Below are positions 40,500 through 51,753 of a DNA stretch of 64,000 nt, one piece after another (within the stretch, counting starts at the first letter, position 1; every line of letters starts with the position of its first letter). The stretch is taken from assembly GCA_012295275.1 (NCBI GenBank), contig CM022676.1, positions 17,999,543-18,063,542 of the forward strand, given 5' to 3'. Both the position numbers and the translations under genes were made by a program. The stretch is from Chrysomallon squamiferum (taxonomy: Eukaryota; Mollusca; Gastropoda; Neomphalida; Peltospiridae). Below the pieces are notes generated by a model. The model ran no database searches. It was not told where the DNA came from and saw only the letters and a program-made list of their open reading frames with translations.

Positions 40500-41115
40500 T
40501 CTACAATAATAAGTAAAGTAATTGTAGTGTACAAATATACTGATAACTTAGAATACAATAATAAGTAAAGTAATTGTAGTGTACAAATATACTGATAACT
40601 TAGAATACAATAATAAGTAAAGTAATTGTAATGTGTAAAAATAAATAAAGTAATTGTGATAAACTTAGAATACAATAATAAGTAAAGTAATTGTAGTGTA
40701 CAAATATACTGATAACTTAGAACACAATAATAAGTAAAGTAATTGTAGTGTACAAATATACTGATAACTTAGAACACAATAATAAGTAAAGTAATTGTAG
40801 TGTACAAATATACTGATAACTTAGAACACAATAATAAGTAAAATAATATAACTTAGAACACAATAATAAGTAAAGTAATTGTAGTGTAAAATATAATATA
40901 ACTTAGAACACAATAATAACTTAGAAAATATACAATAATAAGTAAAAGTAAAGTTTGTAGTGTACAAATATACTGATAACTTAGAATACAATAATAAGAA
41001 AATAAGTAAAGTAACTAATAAGTAAAGTAATTGTAGTGTACAAATATACTGATAACTTAGAATACAATAATAAGTAAAGTAATTGTAGTGTACAAATATA
41101 CTGATAACTTAGAAT
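40500..41115. repeat. 52-bp minisatellite, long allele
   Basis: Units of AAGTAAAGTAATTGTAGTG plus ACAAATATACTGATAACTTA at a 52-bp period (40511, 40563, 40615 ...), about 12 units, some partial. The B copy has only three or four. Confidence 0.93.
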
Positions 41116-42802
41116 ACTTCATTATTTCCATTCTTCCATCAGCATTGTTTTATTCTTATTTCTGTATCCACAATCAATATATTTTCTTTATCTTATGATT
41201 TTTTCTTCTTCTTATATTTTTATTATTATTTTGTTTATTTATTATTCTTTTATCTGTACATTTATTTTTCTATCATAACATCATTAATCCATAAAAAGCT
41301 CTAACAGACTGAGTATGCCAACATTTTACACTAATTTACTCAGTCTGTGAGGTTTATTTTTGCATTTCCCATATTTTGAGATTATATAGATAAATAAAAA
41401 TAATACAAAATATTGGGTAAGTCAACCTGCTGATACAAACTTCTTAAAAGATTGTTATACTTTACTATTAGGAAATGCTGGTGACAGTAAACAAGTAATA
41501 TACAAAATACACTAGGTATATTTATAGCACATATATTCATTAGTTCAAATTTTATTAGTAACCATTGATCAATTTTATCATCCATTATTTTAAAGCATGT
41601 TTATCATTTCTTCATTTTGTCATCCACATCTGTTTTCATCAACCTGTCATCTATATTCAACTTTTATTTTTCTTTAACTTAAACACATTCTCTTTTTTTC
41701 TGTTTCTTTTGTTTTAGCATTATTATCTTTATTATTGCTATTATTATCATGATCATTATTATCATTATTATCATTATCATTATTAATTTTCTATCATTAC
41801 ATAAGATTCCACACAAGAAACTCTAACAGACTGAGTATGCCAGCACTTTACACTAATCTACTCAGTCTGTGAGGTCTACTTTTACATTTCTCATATTTTC
41901 TGATTATATAGATAAATTAAAATAAAAAATAAGTTAAAATGTCTTCATTTTAAATTTCTTCATCATCATCATCATTATTGTTGTCATCTAGATTTATAAT
42001 ATCAGTTATTGTAACAAGGCTGTAATATTGTAAACTATCTTCTCTGTTAAATTTTATTTTAAATATTTATTTCCAGGTTATGTTTTGGTGAAATTAGCCC
42101 ACTCACTTGTTTATTAATTTTCTTATTTTAGAATCTCTGCTTATTATTATTGTCTAAATCAAATTAAGCCATTGCTAAATGAAATGGACCAGAAAAACTG
42201 AAATCTGTTTTTCTTTGATCTTTAAGCTTTAGCAGGAATTATTTTTTCATTATATTTGATTTTTTTTATTATTGTTTGTTTTTAAAAGACATACTTAGTT
42301 TTTTTAAGTGAATTATTTTTTTTTCAGGATTATTCCCACTCCTTTTAATCTACAGTATTTTATTATTGTTTGTTATTACTGTTTATTTTTATTTTATTCA
42401 AATTACAACCTAAATTTTTAAGCTTTTATAAGAGAATTATTTTTCTGATCCTGTCTAGTTGATAGATAATTGTTATTTATTTTTGAAAGTTGTAGAAATA
42501 TCTGGGAGGGGGAAGTTGGAGAGTTAAATCTAACAAATTGGTGTGAGTGTGTAAACTTTTATTCATTAATCATTATTTTAGTTTTATATTGTTGTTATTA
42601 CCAAAAAACAACATGAGCTTTAGTTAGTTTTGAATTTTATATATAATGTAATTATATTAATTTTTTTTTTTTTTTTCTTTATATATTATTGCTATGTTAA
42701 TACAATTTTATTTATCTGTTTATTGATTTATGCTATATTTATGGATATTTCTGTTTATCTGTTTATTTATTTATTTGCTTGTTTGTTTGTTTGTTTATCT
42801 AG
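41116..42802. other. CAMSAP intron, low complexity
   Basis: Reverse counterpart of 3820-5550, with the CTCAGTCTGTGAGGT / ACAGACTGAGTATGCC pairs at about 41300-41350 and 41825-41875. No central CAMSAP coding sequence found. Confidence 0.55.
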
Positions 42803-42947
42803 GAACTGGCTGAGTTTGATGTTAAACACTTTGTAATTCTGTTCTGTGACGGAGGATGTCAGTACAAAGCTCTGTTTTCTTTCACACCAGAAACTGAAGA
42901 ATTATCTAAATTTGTTGTGTAGGACCTAAAGAAGTAACCAATAAAAT

Positions 42948-43385
42948 GATTCATAGGTTTTATAAGTAAGTACATATTTAATATTTTATAAATAGTTTGG
43001 TTATTTCTACATATTTTTATATCAATAAAATGATTCATAGGTTTTATAAGTAAGTACATATTTAATATTTTATAAATAGTTTGGTTATTTCTACATATTT
43101 TTATATCAATAAAATGATTCATAGGTTTTATAAGTAAGTACATATTTAATATTTTATAAATAGTTTGGTTATTTCTACATATTTTTATATCAATAAAATG
43201 ATTCATAGGTTTTATAAGTATTTAATACATATTTTTGGTTATTTCTACATATTTTTATATCAATAAAATGATTCATAGGTTTTATAAGTAAGTACATATT
43301 TAATATTTTATAAATAGTTTTGGTTATTTCTACATATTTTTATATCAATAAAATGATTCATAGGTTTTATAAGTAAGCATGTATT
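42948..43385 (+). repeat. 84-bp tandem repeat containing a splice donor, six units
   Basis: GATTCATAGG starts at 42948, 43032, 43116, 43200, 43270 and 43355 (periods 84, 84, 84, 70, 85). Units carry the last codons of the first CKK exon (MIHRFY) and, in most cases, the donor TATAA/GTAAGTAC. The fourth unit lacks the GTAAGTAC part. Confidence 0.95.
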
Positions 43386-44135
43386 TAATATATTTTATCT
43401 GTCACACTAAATATTACCAAAAATACAGTCTTGATAAGAAAGTGTGTTTTTATATTATTTTAAATCTGTCTTTATAAATTTGTACATTCATCAACATGCA
43501 GCTCATTAATATAATGTAAAATAAATGTTTTTGCAAATTATGTTTTTACTGGTTATTATTATTATTTTTTTTTAATATAAAATGAAAACATTTTTGGTAA
43601 AGATCAATACTGACCAAGTGAAATGTAGGTGTTTTTGACAAGATTTAAATAGTTGTGCATGTCAGTGAAAAAAAGGGTATAGCCTATAACAAGACATTAA
43701 TCAATATACTTTAGTGGACAACAGTGAATATAAAAAATGTATCACTATATAATTTCCTATACTTTCAATTCAATTTCTTTTCTTATTTTCTTTTTTCTTT
43801 TGTTTTGTTTTTTTTTTTTTTTTTTAGTTTATTAATCACCTAACTGAAATGAACTCTTAAAATTAAAACATTTCAAAAAGAATTTAAGATTGTTTCTGTG
43901 TTACGGAATTATTTAATACTAATGAGTTATTGTTTTATTTATTAATTGTCATGTAATAAATTAATTAATATTATTTTATTTTTCTGACAGATATAATTAT
44001 GTGGCTAAAAGTTTCACTCAAGTGACATCAACAAAACATTTATCTGTGTCCATTGATGCTGTTATTATTAACAATTCTCTCTGGAAGACTGGGAAACCAC
44101 AGCAACATCAAAGAAAGTGTGTTAGGAAGACGTAG

Positions 44136-45184
44136 ATCTCACAACACACATCACCATCATCCTGATGTCATCAGCTGCAAGAGTTGACATTTTACATCGT
44201 TGTCTTGGTTACAATTCTAAATGACAAATGTTTCACAATGCTTTGTTTCAATTCAGGTTTAATCTGCATTTTTAAACATACTTTAAATTCAAGCATGCTG
44301 ATTTTAAATATGATAATGAAATATGTTAATTTATTTAAATTCTTGTATATATCAAGAAATGATCAGCTTAAAATAATTAATCATTTTCAGAGCACTCAGA
44401 TCTTTAATTCAGAGGATGTGAAATGAAATCTACGATGAGCCCATGATATTTCAAATCCCTGTTTGTCAGATATAGCTGCAAGTTTTGTTATGATTATTTT
44501 GAACATGATTAATTAGGCTGCATCAAAGCTTGTCCTTTTATTTTTATTTTTTTATTTAATTCAAAACTGATTTAATCCTATAAAAATGTGTAACTCTATT
44601 TTACTTCTTAATTATAAATGACTTATTTATTTAAATAAAAAGTAATATGTTTTATAACTATGGAATTTTCCAGTTGTCTTTTTTTGATGAATTTATGTTC
44701 TATAGTGCTAAATGTTAAAGAAGAGAAAATATCAAAGTAAAACTTGTGTAAAAGTAAAGTGTATTGATTCAGATCTGAAGTTTCATTTCACTGTCATACT
44801 ATTTGCATCCATAATGGATGCATAATGAATATTCATAACTACAGATTATATATAAAACACTTTATTTTTTTTAAAGTATTTTAGTTACCAAATTAGAAAC
44901 TAAACCATATAGAAAACTCTAAAACATATAATTTTGAATTATTTTAGATTGATAATAATATTAAGTACATTAATCTAAAAAACAATGTTATATAGGTGGA
45001 GAAATATGAGATTAGCTGATTCAACAAACGTGTATATGTAGTTATAAGTACATAATAACAACAACAACAACAAAAATAATGAAAATAAATACACAAATAA
45101 AAAGTCAAACAAACAACAGCAAATATAATCCTCTCCTTTAGATCAGCTGAGAATAATTTAAGTGTGTTTTACACTGAACGAGTT
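44136..45184. other. 3' flank of the CAMSAP pseudogene
   Basis: AT-rich, with AATAAA at 44634-44639. No further gene seen. Confidence 0.6.
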
Positions 45185-45890
45185 GCATGAAGGAAATGTT
45201 TCTTGTGGGAACCCTGCACTCTCCATGTTTACAGTTTTATGGTGTTGAAAATAGTTAAGTTGAACACACTAAGTAGAGAACTGTACACTCCACAGTCTTT
45301 GTTACAAAGCTGATTTCAATGAGATATACATGTTTATCATTATAACTATTAAAGTTACGGTGTTGAACGTACAGTTAAGTAGAGAACTGTACACTCCACA
45401 GTTACTTTGTCACAGTTAAGTAGAGAACTGTACACTCCACAGTCTTTGTCAAAAGCTGATTTCAATGAGATATAAATGTTTATCATTATAACTATTAAAG
45501 TTACGGTGTTGAACGTACAGTTAAGTAGAGAACTGTACACTCCACAGTCTTTGTCACAAAGCTGATTTCAATGAGATATAAATGTTTATCATTATAACTA
45601 TTAAAGTTACGGTGTTGAACACACAGTTAAGTACAGAACTGTTCACTCCACAGTCTTTGTCACAAAGCTGATTTCAATGAGATATAAATGTTTATCATTA
45701 TAACTATTAAAGTTATGGTGTTGAACGTACAGTTAAGTACAGAACTGTACACTCCACAGTCTTTGTCACAAAGCTGATTTCAATGAGATATAAATGTTTA
45801 TCATTATAACTATTAAAGTTATGGTGTTGAACACAGTTAAGTACAGAACTGTTCACTCCACAGTCTTTGTCACAAAGCTGATTTGAATGA
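45185..45890. repeat. About 106-bp tandem repeat, six units
   Basis: CACAGTCTTTGT recurs at 45290, 45438, 45543, 45649, 45755 and 45859. Units also contain GTTATCATTATAACTATTAAAG-like sequence; the first units are irregular. Not in the B copy. Confidence 0.9.
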
Positions 45891-46535
45891 GAAGGGTGGA
45901 ACGTTCTTTAGCTGTTTTACTTAGATGACAATTCTTACTTATCATTCGGATAACAGTGTTTACAGGTTTATAATAAAAGGTTAGGTTTAGTGGTAATTTA
46001 AATATCAGTTTATTTAAAAAAAAATAGATTTATGGTTATGATTAGCAGTTTTCTCCTTGGTTAGATTTATATTTAAATATCTACTTATATCAAAAGGCCT
46101 TTGAAATGAAACTTTTGATCAGTGTTAGGATAAATTTTATTGTATTTCAATAAATCCTTAATTTTATCATATTGCAACAAACAAGTTTATAGCTCGGGTT
46201 AGGATGGGGTTAGGGGTAGATCTAGGACTAGGGTCAGGCTTAGGTTTACGTTTAGATCTAGGAGTAGGTTTAGTAGCTATTTATTTGAAGAGAATTAAAA
46301 AAAACTTTGAAATTTGTGTATCTGTATGTGTGTTTCTATGGACATATGTAAATATGTATATAGTTTAGGATTTTGAATATTCTCTGTCGTATGTACGTCT
46401 GATTAGACTGCACACAGACAATATTGGGGAACGCACTGGCTCAGGAGGACAAAATCCAGTCACGACCTCGCAAACCTGTCAGATGTCACTGACGAGACTC
46501 GTGTGTGTGTGTGTCTGTATGTATCTATTTGTATA

Positions 46536-46600
<65 letters not shown>

Positions 46601-46785
46601 CTGTCTAAATGTATGTCTATATGTGCGTATTTATGTATGAATTCGTATGTGTGTGTGTATATATTTTATATATATATATATATATTTATACCTGAAATTA
46701 TTATCATTATTATTTATTTATTTATTTATTCATTTCATTTTATTTTTCATTATTTTTATTTCTCTATTATTATTATTAATATTAA

Positions 46786-46855
<70 letters not shown>

Positions 46856-47004
46856 GGATCAGTTTATTTTACAACAACAACAACTATAACATGACAGAAA
46901 TTCTGTAATGATTAGAATGTAGCTTACACGTGCACTACGCGTTACACACATCAGAAACAACAAAAATGTCCTAATGTTTTACACTGTGAGGATAAAAAAC
47001 ACAC

Positions 47005-47045
<41 letters not shown>

Positions 47046-47047
47046 TA

Positions 47048-47048
<1 letters not shown>
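45891..47048. other. Non-coding, microsatellites
   Basis: G-rich TAGG-containing stretch at 46195-46285, (TA)n at 46541-46597, (TTA)n at 46786-46855, (AAT)n at 47007-47043. No gene seen. Confidence 0.65.

Positions 47049-47140
<92 letters not shown>
47049..47140. repeat. (GA)n microsatellite
   Basis: Borders the R repeat on its left; in A the GA run borders R on its right. Confidence 0.97.
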
Positions 47141-47144
<4 letters not shown>

Positions 47145-47177
47145 TTATTCTTGTTTCTCTCATAATTGTTTTTTTTG

Positions 47178-47610
47178 AAAATCCATGTCTAAAGAGAAAG
47201 TATTTATAAAGTATGTCAGGCAGAATAGAAAGAAGAAAATGAAGTAGAATAGATGAGTGAACTTGCACCATTTTCTACTACATTGATACCCATTATTTAT
47301 ATTTCACATACAGACAGACATACAGATAAGTGAACATCAAGAAACAATGTAGTTTACTGTTCATTGTTTCACAACTACTTTGTACTACACAGATTTTATA
47401 CACATTCTTTATATTTCACATACAGACAGACATACAGATAGGTGAACATCAAGAAACAATGTAAATAGTTTTAAAATATAAATGAAATAATGACTGAAAA
47501 ATTTAATTTTTATCATGTAAATATTTTATTGCAGTTTTGTTTTATTACACTGGAGTATGTAGAAATATATATTTAAATATCACAAGTTTTTTTGAAATAA
47601 ACTACTTAAC
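47178..47610 (+). repeat. Dispersed repeat R (third copy, flipped relative to its gene)
   Basis: Shares AAAGTATGTCAGGCAGAATA, GAACATCAAGAAACAATGTA and the ATTTTATC-TGTAAATATTTTAT block with 2930-3365. It has an internal duplication of about 118 bp (47325-47345 and 47443-47462). It runs on the + strand while the neighbouring propeller gene is on the - strand. Confidence 0.65.
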
Positions 47611-48095
47611 AAAATAATAGGAGAGTTTAAATATAAGCTCTCACAGACACACATACACATATATATACACACATGCATACACAGATACATATATATATAT
47701 AAGATGGGGGAATATTTCAAGAGTAAATCAGAGTTTGTCTGAAAGTAAAATTTATTTGTAATTTAGCAAGTTTAAACTATAAAGTAATTCATAATTAAAA
47801 AAACCTTTTCTTTAAGGCAAAAATAAAATAAATTAACTAAATTAATAACTATACACTAATATATTTTTTTAAAAGAAGTAAATAAAGTATAGAAATTAAG
47901 TAAATCAATTACTTTACAAAAAATATATTTTAAAGAAGAAGTAAATAAAGTAAACAAATTAACTTAATTTATTACTTTAGAATAAATAAATAACTGGTGT
48001 TCTCTTTATTTATTAGTTTGTGTAAAGAAAAATGTCTGTCGACTTTCAACTTCAAAACAGTTAAAGTGAAACCAACTTAGGAGACAGTTTGAAGT

Positions 48096-48960
48096 TTACT
48101 TTCTACACCATGTAAATATTTTTATTTGTCCGGTGTAAAACTCTCCCACGTACAGTTTGTTGTCATCACAACAGACAGACCAAGGTCTGGACAGTCCATC
48201 CTGGCCAGTGAGGATGTCACATGTAATGTTACCATCTCGTGACAACTGAACAACACAATTTCTAAAACAATCACAAACAAAAATATTTCCCTCCCTGTCA
48301 CATACGACATCTCTCAAGTCTCTCATCCTGTCTGAATCACGTGACTGCCATTTGATGTCACCTGATGACGTCACACAAAATACTTTGTTTACATTTTCTC
48401 TTTTTGACAACACACTGAGACACTGACCGTGAACTGTGAAATTGTACGGTCCGGGGATCAAATCTGTTGAGATAGAATTAATGAGCTGACCACTCTCTGT
48501 CAGTATGTCCAAGTACTGACCACTAACACACCCAGTAACCGCGAAACGGTTGCCAGGTAACACAGCGATAAGCTGATAACTTTTATGAGTTTTAACTCTT
48601 TTGGTCACTTCGAAGTTTTTCAAATTTAAAACCAATATTTTAGTTTCATCTGGCAGAACAACAACAACAGCAACGTCACCCCGCAGATCACGTGACTCAG
48701 CAAGACCGACTGGACCAGTGGAAGTCACGTGTTTGTTTATCAGTGATTTTCGTTCTAAACAAAAACATTTTACACACCTATTGTCATAATCACTAACAAC
48801 AATTTTACTCTTGTCCTCACCTGACACCAGGATGGAATACACACAAGGACTGAATTTATCTTCTTTTGTTTTTGTATCAATGGTGTCTGCGTGTTTGAGT
48901 GTGTCTGTGTGTTTGTCTATTTGTGTGTCTGTGTGTTGTGTTTTTGTGTCAATGGTGTCT
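48096..48960 (-). pseudogene. Propeller domain of a third RING/propeller-family gene, lacking RING and coiled coil
   Basis: The - strand is open for the whole beta-propeller (248 codons from about 48842, ending in IKIFTWCRK and stop) and continues upstream in frame into a Thr/Asp linker (DTIDTKTKEDKF). It is clearly diverged from the A and A' copies (for example GRYLDILTDTGQ becomes GQYLDILTESGQ), but the strand motifs SILVSGEDKSKIVVSD and DGNITCDILTGQDGLS are kept. There is no ATG at the start of the open frame. Upstream, instead of the coiled coil and RING, lie a minisatellite and segment C copy 2. Open and conserved but beheaded: a truncated gene, or the last exon of a gene with a new 5' end. 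Confidence 0.75.
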
Positions 48961-49530
48961 GTGTGTTTGAGTGTGTCTGTCTGTCTATCTGTGTGTCTGT
49001 ATGTTGTGTTTCTGTGTTAATGGTGTCTGTGTGTTTGAGTGTGTGTCTGTCTGTCTGTCTATCTGTGTGTTGTGTTTCTGTGTTAATGGTGTCTGTGAGT
49101 TTGAGTGTGTCTGTCTGTCTGTCTATCTGTGTGTTGTATTTCTGTGTTAATGGTGTCTGTGTGTTTGAGTGCGTCTGTCACTCTATCTGTCTCTGCGTCT
49201 GTATGTTGTATTTCTGTGTTAATGGTGTCTGTGTGTTTGAGTGTGTCTGTCTGTCTGTCTGTCTGTGTCTGTATGTTGTATTTCTGTGTTAATGGTGTCT
49301 GTGAGTTTGAGTGTGTCTGTCTGTCTGTCTGAGTGTCTGTATGTTGTGTCTGTCTTTGTTGTTAATGGTGTCTGTGAGTTTGAGTGTGTCTGTGTGTTGT
49401 GTTTTTGTGTTAATGGTGTCTGTGTGTTTGAGTGTGTCTGTGTGTTTTTCTGTCTGTGTGTTGTGTTTCTGTGTTAATGCTGTCTGTGTGTTTGAATTGT
49501 CTGTCTCTCTGTCTATCTGTGTGTCTGTAT
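48860..49530 (-). repeat. Minisatellite from the Thr/Asp linker
   Basis: About ten units of roughly 60 bp around TGGTGTCTGTGTGTTTGAGT with variable (TGTC)n stretches. On the - strand the units encode HTDTLKHTDTINTKTQ-like peptide, the same motif found once or twice in the linker of the A gene. The frame is kept near the propeller and shifts further up. Confidence 0.85.
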
Positions 49531-49531
49531 G

Positions 49532-49723
49532 TTGTGACTTAATTATTTGGTTGTTTCTGGTCAGCAAGTCTAAGTTTATGCTGTAAAGTAATAAAAACAA
49601 AGCAAAAAAATAGTTTACTTAAAAAATTAAAATATATCATTGATAATCCTTCCCTGTCTCCTGGGCTGATCTGACACTGGAATTTGAAAAACATAAATAT
49701 TTATATTACTGATTATAAAGAAA

Positions 49724-49770
<47 letters not shown>

Positions 49771-51753
49771 TTTTTCTAATAGTGAAAATAAAAATAATAA
49801 TGAGTTTAAAATAAATATAAAAATTAATTATAAAGAAAGAGCAAACACGTGATATATAAAATAATAATAAAACATAAATGATATTTATATCTCTCTGTAG
49901 TCAAAAAAGGAAATAAATAAATACATAAAATAATACAATCATCTCTTTTGATTTTAGTGTCTCATATCATGTCTTTTACTCATTTCATGTTCATCTTTTC
50001 ACACTCAGGGCCTGACAAACCTACACGTAATGAATGGTCAATTAATTTTGTTGTATTAATGAAAACAGCTGAGAAAGTAAACCAGTTTTCATGTGATCAG
50101 AGAAAACATAAACTTTTTTCTCCAGCACTGCTTCAGTACAGTCAATCTTCAGTAATAAGTGTATTAACAACAACAAAAATAATAAATGAAAACAAAACAT
50201 ATATATATATATATATGTATATAAAATAAAATAAATAAACAAATTTAAAAATACAAAAACCAACAAACTATATAAATAAATAAGTAGAAAATGTATATAA
50301 AAAATAAATTCATGAGAAAACTCTGAGGTGTGTGTTATCATGTATACTGATAATCTATTAAAAAAAAAAAATACCACCTTACCTCTCAGTTGTGTTGTGT
50401 ATCATTAACATATTAAAACTGTGAGAAAAATATTACCACTGACAACTGCAGCTGCTGAACTCTGTTTGTGGACTTGAATATGCTGGAAGCAACCCACCAG
50501 AACACAGCAACATCTCTGGGGATGGATTCAAGCTGGGTTCTGTCTGTGACTGGAATTTAGACCAACATTCGCCAGAACAGACTTGAACACACTTCCAATA
50601 ACTCCATTATCAAGCAGCACCTTTCAAGAATCCCTGTAATAAATAAAAATCTTTTTTTGTTTAATGTCATTAACCATTATTAACTCTACAACAAAAACTA
50701 AAAAATGATGTTGATTAATTTAAAAATATCTCATAAAATAAAAAAAAAATAAAAAGATATTAAACTTTAATAAACAGTATTTTCACTCGTATGAATATAG
50801 TTTTCCTGCTGTGTGAATTAATATAATTAATACTACATTAGTTTAGTTTAATATAAAATCTAAATCCTCAGAAGAAGAATTAAATAAACAGAAAAGAAAT
50901 AAAACAGTAAATATAAATAAATAAATAATGATTTTATTTTATTTTTTTTTTTAATTTGTACTGTAGTGTAGTTTGATATTAGGTGTAAAATAACTGAAGA
51001 CATTAAACATTTTATAGAATATATATTAATGAAAGCAAACTTGAAGACTAATCTGTTAGTATTAACAAAGAAAATTACAATTAGTAAAGAAGCAATGCAC
51101 ACATTTTGTTTTACTTAAAAAATAACAACTTTACCTAGGTGCTTCAAAATCTTTCATTACTGTTACCAGAATATTCTTTGTATGACCAATATGCTGAATC
51201 CTCCTCCACAGAGCTTGGGCACTGCTGAAAAAACATCTTCTTGAACATTTTCACTGCTGCACTGGAGACAGCTTTCTCAAAGTCGGTCTAGATAATCTGT
51301 GGCTTCAAATTGAAGTTTTTTCTGCTTCAATCTTCAAGAGTTGAAAAACTGATACAAACGTAGCTTGAGTCTAGTTTGGAATGAACATGTAAACAAGAGG
51401 GTACACGATGTCCTGGAATTCTGCACGAAGAGTGTAAAACCAGTGTTTCCCTTTTTTCTTAGTTCACCTGAGAGTACTGGTCACCATGGAGACTGTACCT
51501 GTGAGTTATAGAACTGCTACCTGTAAAAGATATTTATAATCTTGAAATAATCTACAATTTATTAATTTCATAAAGAAAGAGAAAATAAAAGGAAAGAAAA
51601 AAAAAACAATAAATAAATAAAGAAGGAAAAAGAGCAATAATAGTAGAAACAAAAAATATTATGCTAATAACAATATTAATATATGATAGGTTCTTTGATT
51701 TTGCTTCTGGAGAGAAATACTGCATCAATTACCACAACAAGTTAACAAAATAC
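49532..51753 (-). mobile_element. Segment C copy 2: decayed MULE-type element region
   Basis: Direct repeat of 28492-31500. The left edge at 49532 abuts the linker minisatellite; the right match ends near ACAAGTTAACA at 51753, where copy 1 meets the gap. Contains an A-run of about 50 bases followed by T9 at about 49727-49785. Confidence 0.8.
51120..51530 (-). pseudogene. MULE transposase relic, copy 2
   Basis: The - strand shows HWFYTLRAEFQDIVYPLVYM followed by FIPN, then TDFEKAVSSAAVKMFK and a frame-shifted LRRKIQ-like end. The P-LVY strand is better kept than in copy 1. Stops (for example before TDFE) show it is inactive. Confidence 0.8.

Larger units (their letters stand above)
33010..42965 (-). 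repeat. Segment B': inverted copy of segment B
   Basis: Reverse complement of 3650-12906, longer mainly through extra minisatellite units. The left edge is near 33010, matching the gap edge at 12906; the right edge is the CKK exon/donor boundary at 42965. Confidence 0.92.
33881..44135 (+). pseudogene. CAMSAP/Patronin-like gene (CH domain ... CKK domain), pseudogene with introns kept
   Basis: CAMSAP/Patronin proteins bind and protect microtubule minus ends through the CKK domain. Exons seen: 33881-33988 (MADESLTQSAGEF start); CH-type exons 34737-34827 (KVYGENVPN stop FKEPFYEKSD), 35467-35549, 35938-36037 (HCSVIQVLSRK stop IYIMEKDE), 36238-36323 (NAHIPLIDVLMMT stop), 37125-37249 (SSELPSDKKK, frameshift, TVIFWLNKE), 37593 to about 37720, 38038-38160 (NLRLIKTFCDQHL to EDLL stop); the 59-bp array; ELFFLFEM to 39096; 39442-39583 (HQVTISNTTKHSF); 40303-40384; CKK exons 42803-42965 (FVILFCDGGCQYKALFSF, PETEELSKF, frameshift, GPKEVTNKMIHRFY) and 43991-44135 (KHLSVSIDAVIINNSLWKTG, TAG stop). 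Splice sites are well kept, but at least six in-frame stops and two frameshifts break it. The long central region of normal CAMSAPs is missing. AATAAA is at 44634. Confidence 0.92.

Noticed and set aside
46195-46285. Interstitial telomere repeat (TTAGGG-like).
   Set aside because: Only loosely TAGG-rich, no regular 6-bp period.
46505-46894. Membrane protein with many Ile/Tyr residues.
   Set aside because: Built from TA, TTA and TTTA microsatellites.
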